64,000 nt of DNA. Origin: Bacteroidales bacterium (GTDB lineage: Bacteria > Bacteroidota > Bacteroidia > Bacteroidales > Marinilabiliaceae). A program made the translations under genes and the position numbers. Each line of letters opens with the position of its first letter. Position 1 is the first letter of the stretch. The DNA lies in the NCBI GenBank assembly GCA_003249255.1, contig QKJP01000031.1:62001-126000 (forward strand), in the 5' to 3' direction. Positions 1 through 8,136 of this stretch are shown one piece after another. The notes below the pieces were generated by a model. It worked only from the letters and a program-made list of their open reading frames with translations. It was not told the DNA's origin and ran no database searches.

Positions 1-594
1 AGTCTCTACATTATTAATAACCGTAGGCTTCGCCTTATAACCTTTTTGAGTTGGAAAAGGAGGTTTATTACGAGGCTCTCCCCGCTTGCCTTCCATACTT
101 TCGAAAAGAGCTGATTCTTCGCCACATATATAAGCTCCACTTCCTATAAAAACAGAAACCGAAAAATCAAGATTTAAAGTCGCTAACAAATTATGAAAAG
201 CGGCAATGGCTTTTTCAAGTTCAGGAACCAGAAATTTATATTCACCACGCAGATAAATAAATCCTTGCTTAGCTCCGGTAACACGAGCACAAACAGCCAT
301 TCCGGTTAACACTTTATGAGGCACAGCACTTAATATCTCACGATCTTTAAAAGTACCCGGTTCGCCTTCGTCAGCATTACAGATGACGTATTTTTCATCG
401 GACTCTTCTTCGGCTGTTAACTTCCATTTTAACCCGGTTGGATAACCTGCCCCACCTCTTCCTTTTAAACCTGAAATAATTAAGTCATTAATTATTTCTT
501 CATTCTTCTTTGCTAAAACCTTAGCAAGAATCTCTTCTGTATCATGCTCATTTTTAAATATCAGATCGAGCCTTTTCAAATGTTTTTTTTCCAT
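1..594 (-). CDS. NuoF-like NADH-binding flavoprotein subunit, partial (3' end outside window)
   Basis: The reading frame starts at ATG 594-592 and stays open for 198 codons to the window edge, so the C-terminus is missing. It carries the NADH/FMN signatures of the 51-kDa subunit: GRGGAGYPTGLKW near residues 45-57, NADEGEPGT at 73-81, and GAYICGEESAL further on. The family oxidises NADH through FMN and passes electrons to FeS clusters, in complex I or in NAD-linked hydrogenases. There is no N-terminal thioredoxin-like FeS extension; the protein begins about 40 residues before the FMN motif. It lies 43 bp downstream of the NuoE-like gene, so the two probably form an operon. Whether the partner is complex I, an electron-bifurcating [FeFe]-hydrogenase or a stand-alone diaphorase cannot be decided, because the next gene lies outside. 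Confidence 0.93.
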   Translation of the reverse strand, partial: MEKKHLKRLDLIFKNEHDTEEILAKVLAKKNEEIINDLIISGLKGRGGAGYPTGLKWKLTAEEESDEKYVICNADEGEPGTFKDREILSAVPHKVLTGMAVCARVTGAKQGFIYLRGEYKFLVPELEKAIAAFHNLLATLNLDFSVSVFIGSGAYICGEESALFESMEGKRGEPRNKPPFPTQKGYKAKPTVINNVET

Positions 595-637
595 AGCTCC
601 GGGGTTTTAAGGTTAGTTTATTCGGGATCAAAAGACA

Positions 638-1117
638 TTAATTAACAGCAAACTCTTTTTGCTGAATATCTCTGATTATTTCTCGTACTTTTTCGGGAGT
701 TAAATCGGTGTATGGCTCATCATTGATTAACATGGCCGGTCCTTTATGACATTGCCCCAAACAATTCGTTTCTAACAAACTAAAGCGTTTATCACTGGTC
801 GTCTCACCAAGTTTTATTTTTAACATGTTTTCAAGCTCACTAATCACTTGGTTTTTGCCGTGCATACTACAGGTTATGGTTTTGCACACGCGAATAACAT
901 ATTTTCCTAAAGGCTGGATACTTAAGAAAGAATAAAAGGTCGCCGTTCCATAAACCTGGGCGGCAGAAATATTTAGTTCTTTGGCTATTTCAACCATGGC
1001 CTCTTGGGAAACATAGCTCTCACTATTTTCAATGCCTTGAAGAATAGGCAATAAACTTTCTTCATCTCGTCCATGCTTATCAACCAATGTAGATACCAAA
1101 TTTCTCAAATCATTCAT
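638..1117 (-). CDS. NuoE-like [2Fe-2S] subunit of NADH dehydrogenase/hydrogenase
   Basis: A 159-residue thioredoxin-fold ferredoxin of the 24-kDa (NuoE/HndA) family. The four cluster ligands are visible as C78-x4-C83 and C119-x3-C123 in CKTITC and CLGQC. The N-terminal helical part contains the family pattern YGTATFYSFL near residue 56. Its length is close to the family norm, with ATG at 1117-1115. It normally pairs with the NuoF subunit encoded immediately downstream and accepts electrons from its FMN. The E-F order without NuoA-D upstream (714 bp of non-coding DNA precede it) favours a soluble hydrogenase or diaphorase module over a full complex I operon. That functional assignment is inference. 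Confidence 0.93.
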   Translation of the reverse strand: MNDLRNLVSTLVDKHGRDEESLLPILQGIENSESYVSQEAMVEIAKELNISAAQVYGTATFYSFLSIQPLGKYVIRVCKTITCSMHGKNQVISELENMLKIKLGETTSDKRFSLLETNCLGQCHKGPAMLINDEPYTDLTPEKVREIIRDIQQKEFAVN

Positions 1118-1266
1118 AACGAAACAGTTTAGATTAGAATTATTAGGAATAAAAAATTAAAAACTTTTTAACACGAAGTCAATCATGAAACCAGGCTCCC
1201 AGCTAATTCGGAATTATTCTTAATTAAACTAAAAGAGCCAATAAGAAAATTGCGTTTATTTTTTTC

Positions 1267-1305
1267 ATCACGAAAAACACCAAAATACACAAAAGGTAAA
1301 ATTTC
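1267..1305. repeat. CAC(A/G)AAA-rich interspersed repeat island
   Basis: The segment reads as repeated short units of the type CACGAAAAACACCAAAATACACAAAA. Similar islands occur at 3191-3214, 11205-11243 and 28806-28832 in this window, always intergenic. I know comparable degenerate islands from many Bacteroidota genomes. Their function is unknown. Confidence 0.5.
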
Positions 1306-1458
1306 ACTTTTTCTAACAATATTTGTTTGAGGCTTGGATATTTTGCCTGAGAGGTAAGTAGTTAAATACTTATCAATAGTAAGCTTACGTTAACATCAAA
1401 GATGCGGTGTCATTAAGCATAGTCTGAAGGGCAATGAAATAAAATACCTGATTAACAT

Positions 1459-1506
1459 CCTAGCCCTTACAGGCTAGGCTTTAGGATATCGTCCACTTTG
1501 GGGCTT
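1459..1506. repeat. Degenerate 40-bp element, copy A, with 7-bp hairpin
   Basis: CCTAGCC (1459-1465) and GGCTAGG (1472-1478) form a perfect 7-bp stem around the loop CTTACA. CTTACA, CTAGGCT and TGGGGCTT then recur at almost identical spacing at 52993-53032 (copy B). The T-run after 1504 could make it terminator-like on the plus strand, but no plus-strand gene precedes it. Confidence 0.55.
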
Positions 1507-1831
1507 TTTTTGATTTATGCAGAAATGTATGTACTTAAACTACTGACCTCAATTTTGCTTTATTCCAACTTTGAAAAGTCACCAGAAGTTTATTTTCATT
1601 TTCGCATTGGGAAATTAACAATCAGCACATTGAATACGTCCACCGAAAAACTATAATCAACTAGTTAAACAGCGAGCTTTTTCGATCCTTAAACATTGAA
1701 TTATTAATTGTTAATTAGCTCATTTTCACATTTCCAAATTAGCACGTCAAAACATCTACACATTAATTCGTGCTTCATACTTCAAACTATTCTACTTTTT
1801 TTTTACGACCTTTGCATTTCACTAAAAGAAC

Positions 1832-2515
1832 ATGAACGTGGAGGCAAAAGAATTACAATCACTTATAAAAAATGGAGAAAAGCAAAATGTTGTTTTTGTT
1901 GATCAATTTAGAGATAACAGCGAAGTTGCCCGCTCTATGGCTGCATTAGCAAATACGAACGGAGGAATGCTATTGCTGGGTGTAAGACACACTTCTTCGA
2001 TCCCCGGAATTGAAGCTCAAACAGCGCTTGAAACGATCAAAAAGATAGCTAAAGAACTTTGCCAACCGGCTATAAAATACACCTCTGAGACAATTAAAAT
2101 TGAGGAACAAAGCGTTGTTGTAATCAAGGTTGAAGAAAGTGAGAAAAAGCCTCATTCAGCGCCTAACGAAAATGATGAAGCTACTTTTTTCTTACGTGCT
2201 GATCGTCAAAATGTTTTGGCCAACCGGATTATGACTGAAGTATGGAAATTACAGCGTCAAAACAAAAGAACCATGCTAAAGGTTGGTTATACAGAAAACA
2301 AGCTTTTTGATTATTTGGAAAGAAACGGGCATATTGTTTTCTCTCGCTTTTGTGGAATGGCTAATATCAGTCCTAAAAAAGCCGAAAAGATTCTTATTCA
2401 TTTGATTTACATGAAGGTTATCGAACCGATATTTACCGAACAAACCATTTTTTATCAAATGGCTGAACCTGATAGACCTGAGCCAAATTCTGATGTGGTT
2501 TTAGGAGACTTTTAA
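1832..2515 (+). CDS. AlbA_2/Schlafen-type putative DNA-binding domain protein
   Basis: A 227-residue soluble protein. The N-terminal about 130 residues fit the AlbA_2 (Schlafen AlbA-like, putative DNA- or nucleic-acid-binding) family: the core pattern EVARSMAALANTNGG near residues 31-45 followed by MLLLGV, and later a strand ending in TFFLRADRQN. The C-terminal 75 residues contain a winged-helix-like stretch (FDYLERNGHIVFSRFCGMAN onward). The start is the ATG at 1832; an overlapping longer frame starting at 1708 is out of frame and not credible. It is monocistronic between a divergent neighbour and a strong terminator at 2522-2548. Family members occur as stand-alone regulators; no specific role can be inferred here. 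Confidence 0.75.
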   Translation: MNVEAKELQSLIKNGEKQNVVFVDQFRDNSEVARSMAALANTNGGMLLLGVRHTSSIPGIEAQTALETIKKIAKELCQPAIKYTSETIKIEEQSVVVIKVEESEKKPHSAPNENDEATFFLRADRQNVLANRIMTEVWKLQRQNKRTMLKVGYTENKLFDYLERNGHIVFSRFCGMANISPKKAEKILIHLIYMKVIEPIFTEQTIFYQMAEPDRPEPNSDVVLGDF

Positions 2516-2521
2516 AAACTT

Positions 2522-2550
2522 AAACGGCTGAAATAAATTCAGCCGTTTCT
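2522..2550. terminator. Bidirectional intrinsic terminator
   Basis: AAACGGCTGAA (2522-2532) pairs perfectly with TTCAGCCGTTT (2538-2548), an 11-bp stem with a 5-nt loop. It sits between the convergent genes ending at 2515 (plus) and 2573 (minus). The T-rich tract is on the plus side (TTTCTTATTTCTT); on the minus side TTTAAGTTTTT follows, so it can serve both. Confidence 0.85.
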
Positions 2551-2572
2551 TATTTCTTAAAGTTATTTCTTC

Positions 2573-3136
2573 CTAAAACACATACCCGATAGCCAATCGC
2601 ATACCGTACATCAGCCCATGCTCGGTTTTTTTAACCGTATAGTTACCTGCGTAGCTATAGGTATCCTCCTTAAAGACCCATCCGTAACCCAACCCAATTG
2701 CAAACTCAAAATTAAAATGAGCTCCCATGTTTCTTCGTAAACCATACATGGGTATTAGACTAAAACTTGAGTAAACTTTTACATCTTCACTATTTATAGC
2801 CGCATCTCCCAGGGTATAACCAGCAAGGAGAGAAAGGTAGTTCCCACTGTTGTTTTCAATTTGTTTACCAAGTTTCATTCGCCGCTTTAAATTATAGTAA
2901 AGGCGGGGCTCTACAACAGCTTCCGGCATAACAGCCCAACTGTCCCCGGAAAAACCAAATCCAAAACCAAGCTCACTCCGAAGCGATAAGGATTCGGATA
3001 ACTTTGATTCGTTATGAACCGATAGTGGGTGTATTCCTACCTGAACTCCCCAAAGGCTTTTTTCGACACTGGCCTCCTGGCCATAAGCTTTCATAAAAGC
3101 CAAAAGTACAAACATTACAACTGAAAGTTTTTTCAT
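2573..3136 (-). CDS. Secreted outer-membrane beta-barrel-like protein, unknown function
   Basis: A 187-residue protein with a clear signal peptide (KKLSVVMFVLLAFMKAYG, cleavage before QEA). The rest alternates hydrophobic and polar residues with Gly/Tyr/Phe-rich strands and ends in an aromatic-rich stretch finishing ...LAIGYVF, the terminal Phe typical of outer-membrane barrels. I do not recognise a named family; it resembles the small 8-strand barrels common in Bacteroidota. It lies 180 bp downstream of the DUF4249 lipoprotein gene on the same strand, so it may belong to the TonB-receptor group, but the gap holds a repeat island and makes co-transcription uncertain. Confidence 0.6.
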   Translation of the reverse strand: MKKLSVVMFVLLAFMKAYGQEASVEKSLWGVQVGIHPLSVHNESKLSESLSLRSELGFGFGFSGDSWAVMPEAVVEPRLYYNLKRRMKLGKQIENNSGNYLSLLAGYTLGDAAINSEDVKVYSSFSLIPMYGLRRNMGAHFNFEFAIGLGYGWVFKEDTYSYAGNYTVKKTEHGLMYGMRLAIGYVF

Positions 3137-3190
3137 TTTAATAAACTAGAAATTATACTTACTCATATCCGTTGATACTAAAAAAGACTT

Positions 3191-3214
3191 CAACACAAAG
3201 CCACGAAACACAAA
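3191..3214. repeat. CAC(A/G)AAA-rich interspersed repeat island
   Basis: Short intergenic stretch of the form CAACACAAAGCCACGAAACA, the same composition and unit type as the islands at 1267, 11205 and 28806. Confidence 0.45.
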
Positions 3215-3316
3215 GTTCTTAATCCAGAACTTATGCTCCTTAGTACACTTGTGCATTAGGGTTGGGATTTTTAATAACATTTTAATTCCTAGCTAACAAT
3301 TATCAATCCAAGGGAT

Positions 3317-4204
3317 CTAATCATAAGAAATACTATCACCATAAAAACTAATTACAGAATTAGAATAACCTGCAAATATTCCTAAACCACGATTGATGTT
3401 TGAGTATATTAAAACTGGTTCTGAAAACTCATCTTCCTTGGCCTTATCGTAATGAACATAGGACTTAAAATGCAAATAAAAATCTTTGCTCACAGAATGC
3501 AGAACAAAATTTAAATCTGACCAATGAAATTTATTGGCACTCACAGACACTTTTAAACCATAGCCCTTTCCATTAATGCTCTTATCTGAAAACAACAACT
3601 GATTAGAACCAAATTCTACCTTTTCTTCAACAACCGGATCATCGCTATAAAAAGTACATGCAGCAAAAGTCCCTCTTCCTCCTGGAGACTTTGCCTGTAC
3701 TTCAAAAAAATAATAGTTCTCCTCATCAAGTGGGTCGTGAAAATTTACGGTACATAGTATATATTGAAATCCATCTAACAGGTAACTCACAGTATCGACA
3801 GAAAGTATTGGAACTTCTTCTGGAAGAAAGGTACTTGCGGAAACATCGGGATATCCGTCTGCCGCAATTTCAATTTGATAGGTATTTTGTGGAATTAGTT
3901 TTTTATTGGTCGCATAATAGGAGTAATATTCATTATTACAAGGGAATAAATCGGTAAAATACACCCCATTTTCATACAACTTTATTTTTGATGCATTATC
4001 GATAGATATTTTAACATCCGGGTCATAGATATTTTCTGCAAGGATATACTCGTTTTTGTACAAAAAAACAACGCAGGTATCCGGAGAAATAAAAGAGGAC
4101 ACGCAAATTTTAGGACTTGGAACAGGCACATTTAAAACAGGTTCTTCAGTACATGCACAGCACCATGCAATGCAAAGTATGAAACAAAAGAATCGAGACA
4201 TCAT
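3317..4204 (-). CDS. DUF4249-type surface lipoprotein paired with a TonB receptor
   Basis: A 295-residue protein with a lipoprotein-type signal (cysteine cluster at residues 15-18 followed by TEEP). The pattern after it, VPSPKICVSSFISPDTCVVFLYKN, with the later NTYQIEIAADGYPDVSASTFLP, matches DUF4249. These proteins are almost always encoded next to a TonB-dependent receptor with a carboxypeptidase-regulatory N-domain, as here. The ATG directly abuts the receptor stop codon (4205-4207), so the pair is translationally coupled. The likely role is as the exposed lipoprotein partner of the outer-membrane receptor, by analogy with SusD-like partners. The substrate is unknown. Confidence 0.82.
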   Translation of the reverse strand: MMSRFFCFILCIAWCCACTEEPVLNVPVPSPKICVSSFISPDTCVVFLYKNEYILAENIYDPDVKISIDNASKIKLYENGVYFTDLFPCNNEYYSYYATNKKLIPQNTYQIEIAADGYPDVSASTFLPEEVPILSVDTVSYLLDGFQYILCTVNFHDPLDEENYYFFEVQAKSPGGRGTFAACTFYSDDPVVEEKVEFGSNQLLFSDKSINGKGYGLKVSVSANKFHWSDLNFVLHSVSKDFYLHFKSYVHYDKAKEDEFSEPVLIYSNINRGLGIFAGYSNSVISFYGDSISYD

Positions 4205-6583
4205 TTAAAATTTAAGTGAACAATTTACATAAGGCAAAACCGGAAATAGACTCCGCTGAGCAATCTCACGACCACGTACACCATCTACAAAATATAAGTA
4301 ATACGGATTCTGCCTGTTATAAACATTATAGGCACCTAAACTTATTTTGTATTCAAACTGTTTTACCCTGTTTTGATAATTTACATTAATATCTAACCTA
4401 TGGTAATCGGGCATTCTAAAAGCATTAATCGAATTATAATATTCAGCACCACTGGTAATAAATCCAACATCTTTTAAATCTTTAAAGGCCAAAGGAGGAG
4501 CAATAACTTCATTGGCAAGAGTAATTGCATTTCCGGTCGCATATACCCAGGTAGCTCCCAGATCAAAATGATCGTTTAATTGATGCATTAGCACAATAGA
4601 AACATCGTGCGTTCGATCGTATTTATAAGGAAATTCTCTTCCATAATTTAATTCATCAAAGGTGCGGGTCGATATTGAATAGGTATAAGAAATCCAACCG
4701 GTAGTCTTGCCAGCTTTTTTGTCAATCATAAACTCTACACCATGTGATGCTCCCTTACCACTTACTGTTTTTTCGTCCCAACTAGTGTGTTTTGCGAGAT
4801 AACTTGCACCTTCTTTATAGGCAATTAAGTTGTGCATATCTTTCTTAAAGGCTTCAATAGATATTGAGAATTGATCACCGGGCATATAAGTCATCGCTAA
4901 AACATATTGATCTGAAAATTCAGGTGCCAATTCGGGTTCCGATGAAATCCATAATTCGGTAGGTAAGCCAAGTGAGCTGTTCGACAAGAGGTGTAAGTAT
5001 TGAACCATGCGGGCGTAAGAAGCTTTAAAGGCCCACTTTTTTAGAGGATGATAATTACCGGAAAAACGGGGTTGCACAGTTCTAAAAAACTTATCATTAA
5101 CAAAATATCCGGAAGCATGAATACCGGCATTACAGTTAAACTGATTAGAAAATTTCATGTCATCTTCCACATAAAAGTTCATTTCATGGGCATTTGTTGA
5201 GGAGAGTACCGTTGTTTCTATATTCTTGATGGCATCCGCATTAAAATAATCAGTTTCCACCCCGGGAGATACGGTATGTTGAATATATTGGCATCCAAAC
5301 TTCAAATAATTGGCATGCAAATTTAGGTCAAAATCAGTTTTTGCTGAATAGTCTTTTATTTCTGAGAAATAGTTACGCTCATAAGTATTCGTGAAATTCC
5401 GCCTTGGATCACTCGATTCAGAAGTAAAAATCTTATTATCAGAGGAATTATACCTGTATTTTGAGTAATAAAGTGTAAAATTGCTAAACAGGTTATCAGT
5501 TAACAAATAATTCCAACGAAAAACTGATGTGGTATTTCCCCAGTTTATTTCTGAACTATTTTTATTGGTCAATACCAAATCAGAAATATCAGAAAAATGT
5601 ACTTTTTCTGTACTTGCATCTGAATTATCGTGGCCGGTGTACATACTTAAATAAATACGGCTTCGATTAGAAAACACATGATTAATTTTCGCATTGACAT
5701 CGTAAAAATAATACTGCGACTTATCCTGATTTTCATTTTTTAAAAGTTTATCGGTAATTCCGTCGTAGATAAGATCGGTCATTGATCTTCGACCGGTTAT
5801 TAAAAAAGAAGTTTTTCCTTTTACAATAGGTCCTTCAAACATAAATTTAGAAGCGACCATTCCCAGTGAAACATCGCCTGAAAAATCATTGGAATTTCCT
5901 TCTTTCATTCTCAAATCAAGAACTGATGACAACCTTCCGCCAAAGCGGGCAGGCATACCTCCTTTATAGAGTTTGGCATAATGTATGGCATCGGTATTAA
6001 AAACTGAAAAAAAACCGTATAGATGGTAAGCATTGTATACAGGCACTCCATCAATTAATATTAAGTTTTGATCTGAACTACCACCACGCACATGATAACC
6101 ACTTGCCCCTTCGGTACCTGAGATAACACCCGGCAAGAGCTGAATAGATTTTAGTACATCTGACTCTCCCAAGAGCACAGGCAATGAGTTGATGGTTTCC
6201 ACAGATATTTCGTCTACACTTGCCTGAGACAAATGAAGCTCACCGGTATAATCAGCAACAACTACCACTTCTTCAATTTGTTTATTGGGCTCTAAGTGCA
6301 CAACTACAACCGAATCGGCATCTTTATCAAACTGGATTTTCACCAAATTATACCCAACGTAAGAAAACTCTAAGACAATTGAATCTGATAGGCTTTTAAA
6401 ACTAAAAAAACCATACTCATTGGTGGCTGTCCCCTTTTGTAAGCTATTTTGATATACTGTTGCACCGATCAACGCTTCATTGGTTTCCTGATCTTTTACA
6501 TATCCTTTGATCGTAAAAGACTGTTGAGCTGTACTGAATACGCCTAATACGCTTAACAAAAAGCTAATTATATACTTTATCAT
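4205..6583 (-). CDS. TonB-dependent outer-membrane receptor with carboxypeptidase-regulatory N-domain
   Basis: A 792-residue receptor. Residues 1-20 are a signal peptide ending in STAQQ. About 23-110 form a CarboxypepD_reg-like beta-sandwich (KGYVKDQETNEALIGATVYQ). About 120-230 are the plug, with LPVLLGESDVLKSIQLLPGV, GASGYHVRGGSSDQNLILID and GVPVYNAYHLYGFFSVFN. The remainder is a 22-strand barrel ending in NCSLKF with a terminal Phe. This is the FecA/CirA-like subtype found with DUF4249, not the SusC type. It imports a ligand using TonB-ExbBD energy; the ligand cannot be deduced. It is preceded by a 193-bp leader containing a long inverted repeat (6689-6752), then by the beta-prism lipoprotein gene. 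Confidence 0.9.
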   Translation of the reverse strand: MIKYIISFLLSVLGVFSTAQQSFTIKGYVKDQETNEALIGATVYQNSLQKGTATNEYGFFSFKSLSDSIVLEFSYVGYNLVKIQFDKDADSVVVVHLEPNKQIEEVVVVADYTGELHLSQASVDEISVETINSLPVLLGESDVLKSIQLLPGVISGTEGASGYHVRGGSSDQNLILIDGVPVYNAYHLYGFFSVFNTDAIHYAKLYKGGMPARFGGRLSSVLDLRMKEGNSNDFSGDVSLGMVASKFMFEGPIVKGKTSFLITGRRSMTDLIYDGITDKLLKNENQDKSQYYFYDVNAKINHVFSNRSRIYLSMYTGHDNSDASTEKVHFSDISDLVLTNKNSSEINWGNTTSVFRWNYLLTDNLFSNFTLYYSKYRYNSSDNKIFTSESSDPRRNFTNTYERNYFSEIKDYSAKTDFDLNLHANYLKFGCQYIQHTVSPGVETDYFNADAIKNIETTVLSSTNAHEMNFYVEDDMKFSNQFNCNAGIHASGYFVNDKFFRTVQPRFSGNYHPLKKWAFKASYARMVQYLHLLSNSSLGLPTELWISSEPELAPEFSDQYVLAMTYMPGDQFSISIEAFKKDMHNLIAYKEGASYLAKHTSWDEKTVSGKGASHGVEFMIDKKAGKTTGWISYTYSISTRTFDELNYGREFPYKYDRTHDVSIVLMHQLNDHFDLGATWVYATGNAITLANEVIAPPLAFKDLKDVGFITSGAEYYNSINAFRMPDYHRLDINVNYQNRVKQFEYKISLGAYNVYNRQNPYYLYFVDGVRGREIAQRSLFPVLPYVNCSLKF

Positions 6584-6688
6584 TATTAAACTATGACTTT
6601 ACGGATACTATTGAACTCCATCAATTGAAAAATTCAATTCTTATGTTTTATAAGGTAAATAAAACTAAATTTTGACTTTTGCCATTTT

Positions 6689-6752
6689 TTTGAGGTTAGC
6701 TGTTATTAAACCCTTCAAGCATAAAACCGAAAGAACAACAACTAACCTCAAA
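6689..6752 (-). repeat. 16-bp inverted repeat with 32-nt loop upstream of the TonB receptor
   Basis: TTTGAGGTTAGCTGTT (6689-6704) faces AACAACTAACCTCAAA (6737-6752). The single mismatch becomes a G-U pair in minus-strand RNA, giving a continuous 16-bp helix. On the minus strand it is followed by A residues rather than T, so it does not look like an intrinsic terminator there. It lies between the stop of the beta-prism lipoprotein gene (6777) and the receptor start (6583). Confidence 0.7.
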
Positions 6753-6776
6753 TACTACAAATCAGTTTTTGTTAAT

Positions 6777-7514
6777 TCATTTCTTATATATTAAGTAAAT
6801 AAATTTACCGCCAGCTCCTCTATTCATATCTACAATATTTTTATCAAGATTTGAAATATGCCATCCGCAGCAAGGAGTATAAGATGAACTTGTAGTTGCA
6901 ACTATTGCAATTTCTTTGATTGGATCTCCACAATCTTTAGATCTATTTTCATATAGATATATCCAATCACCACCAGCACCTTCATTCAAATCGGCACCCG
7001 GATAACCATAGCCGTTAGAATTTGTAACAACAGTCCAGGGATTTCCAATTGCTGGACTTGGATAGCGACCACCTGCCCACAACTTCATTTCCCGAATAGG
7101 TTCTTGCCCTACTTCTTTAGTAAAACAAAGAAATATCCATTTACCTCCTGCTCCTTGGTTTAAATCAACATTTATTTTAGTATACATCCATGGCGGAGCA
7201 GCAGATGCCTTGTCACTGGTTAAAACATACAAATCAGTAATATATGAACTGGTTGCCTGTAAACTTTTTAAGTTCGAATCGTCTTCAGATGAATAAAGCA
7301 CAGTAACATCTGAACCGAACTCTGGCTTATCACGGTGGATATCTTTTGAAATGGAATCCCCTTTTTCAACGCTAAAGAAAGGTTCCAAAACAGGTTGTTC
7401 TACATTTTGCTGATTGCTTGATAGATCTTCATCCTTTGAACATGAATAAAAAAACATCGATGAAATCATTGCAATAAATAAAAAAGTACTAATCTTTAAA
7501 CTTTTATTTTTCAT
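6777..7514 (-). CDS. Lipoprotein with three-fold MABP-like beta-prism repeats
   Basis: A 245-residue protein. Residues 1-25 are a lipoprotein signal (SMFFYSC, lipidated C25, then SKDED, with acidic residues shortly after Cys). Residues 91-245 hold three copies of a motif of the type D-(L/M)-N-x-G-A-G-G-x-(W/F)-I-(F/Y)-L: at 117-129 (DLNQGAGGKWIFL), 175-187 (DLNEGAGGDWIYL) and 229-241 (DMNRGAGGKFIYL). Spacing is 54-58 residues, as expected for a beta-prism with pseudo-three-fold symmetry. This motif is the hallmark of the MABP domain (MVB12-associated beta-prism) and of the C-terminal prism of some bacterial MACPF proteins, where it binds membranes. No MACPF domain is present. Function here is unknown; surface display and lipid or glycan binding is inference. 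Confidence 0.75.
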   Translation of the reverse strand: MKNKSLKISTFLFIAMISSMFFYSCSKDEDLSSNQQNVEQPVLEPFFSVEKGDSISKDIHRDKPEFGSDVTVLYSSEDDSNLKSLQATSSYITDLYVLTSDKASAAPPWMYTKINVDLNQGAGGKWIFLCFTKEVGQEPIREMKLWAGGRYPSPAIGNPWTVVTNSNGYGYPGADLNEGAGGDWIYLYENRSKDCGDPIKEIAIVATTSSSYTPCCGWHISNLDKNIVDMNRGAGGKFIYLIYKK

Positions 7515-8136
7515 ATACGTTAATTTAACTAAGTTAATATTTAACTAAAATTCCTCATCCCAAAGTTGATTTACAGATTTTCAGTGGGTTGAGGTTTTTT
7601 TCACAGTTAATATTTTAGATGAAACTGTGTAATCTATTCTTATATAGTTATCATCCATACTATTTAAATCCTTGATTCAAATACTAGCAACTCCAATTAC
7701 TTCACAAGTTAACCTCCCTTCTGTTTTTTCTCTTCGTCAAAAGACATCACATTTAACAAAAAGTATTTATATCAAAAAAAGCATAACCAATAATCTGAAT
7801 TTTGTTGTAAAAACAACAATTGAAGTTTTTATGATTATTAGGTTAGGCGTATCAAAGAAAAAAAAAAAAAAAACAGAACAAAATAATTAAATATTCGAAA
7901 GCACCATACGACCTAACCAAAACCACTTAACAGCCTGGCCAAATGAATATTATGTAGTTATTGTAAATTTTTCATTTTAACATATTTTAATCTTACTGCT
8001 TATCATAAAAGCAAGGTCAACCAAATCATTTACCTAAACCCTAAAACTCTATCCAAAATAAACATATTAGTAAAATGGAATAACCAGAAAGTCATTCAAT
8101 ACACTAAGCCTCTACACATCATCACGTTAAGCACTT
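7515..8136. other. 622-bp AT-rich intergenic region with A16 tract
   Basis: No gene is supported; a 72-codon plus-strand frame at 7672-7890 ends in poly-Lys made by the A-tract and has no family resemblance. The region holds a homopolymer of 16 A (7858-7873) and an AT-rich hairpin (TTGTTGT 7802-7808 against ACAACAA 7813-7819). It should contain the promoter of the beta-prism lipoprotein gene (start 7514) and the 3' end of the NagZ fusion transcript, but I find no clear -33/-7 pair. Confidence 0.5.

Larger units (their letters stand above)
1118..1831. other. 714-bp intergenic region with repeat remnants
   Basis: No convincing gene is seen. The divergent flanking genes (nuoE-like on minus, AlbA_2 gene on plus) imply promoters at both ends; an ACCTTTG-type -7 element lies at 1808-1814, 18 bp before the plus-strand gene. 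Inside are a CAC/AAA-rich repeat island at about 1267-1300 and a degenerate 41-bp element at 1466-1506. The minus strand of about 1390-1455 has a short frame without stops, probably the remnant of something longer. I see no tRNA or riboswitch. Confidence 0.6.

Noticed and set aside
1708-1902. 64-codon frame upstream of the AlbA_2 gene
   Set aside because: It overlaps the AlbA_2 gene out of frame, has no family resemblance and lies in AT-rich intergenic DNA.
7672-7890. 72-codon plus-strand frame ending in poly-Lys
   Set aside because: The Lys run is produced by the A16 tract; no signal, no domain and no promoter.
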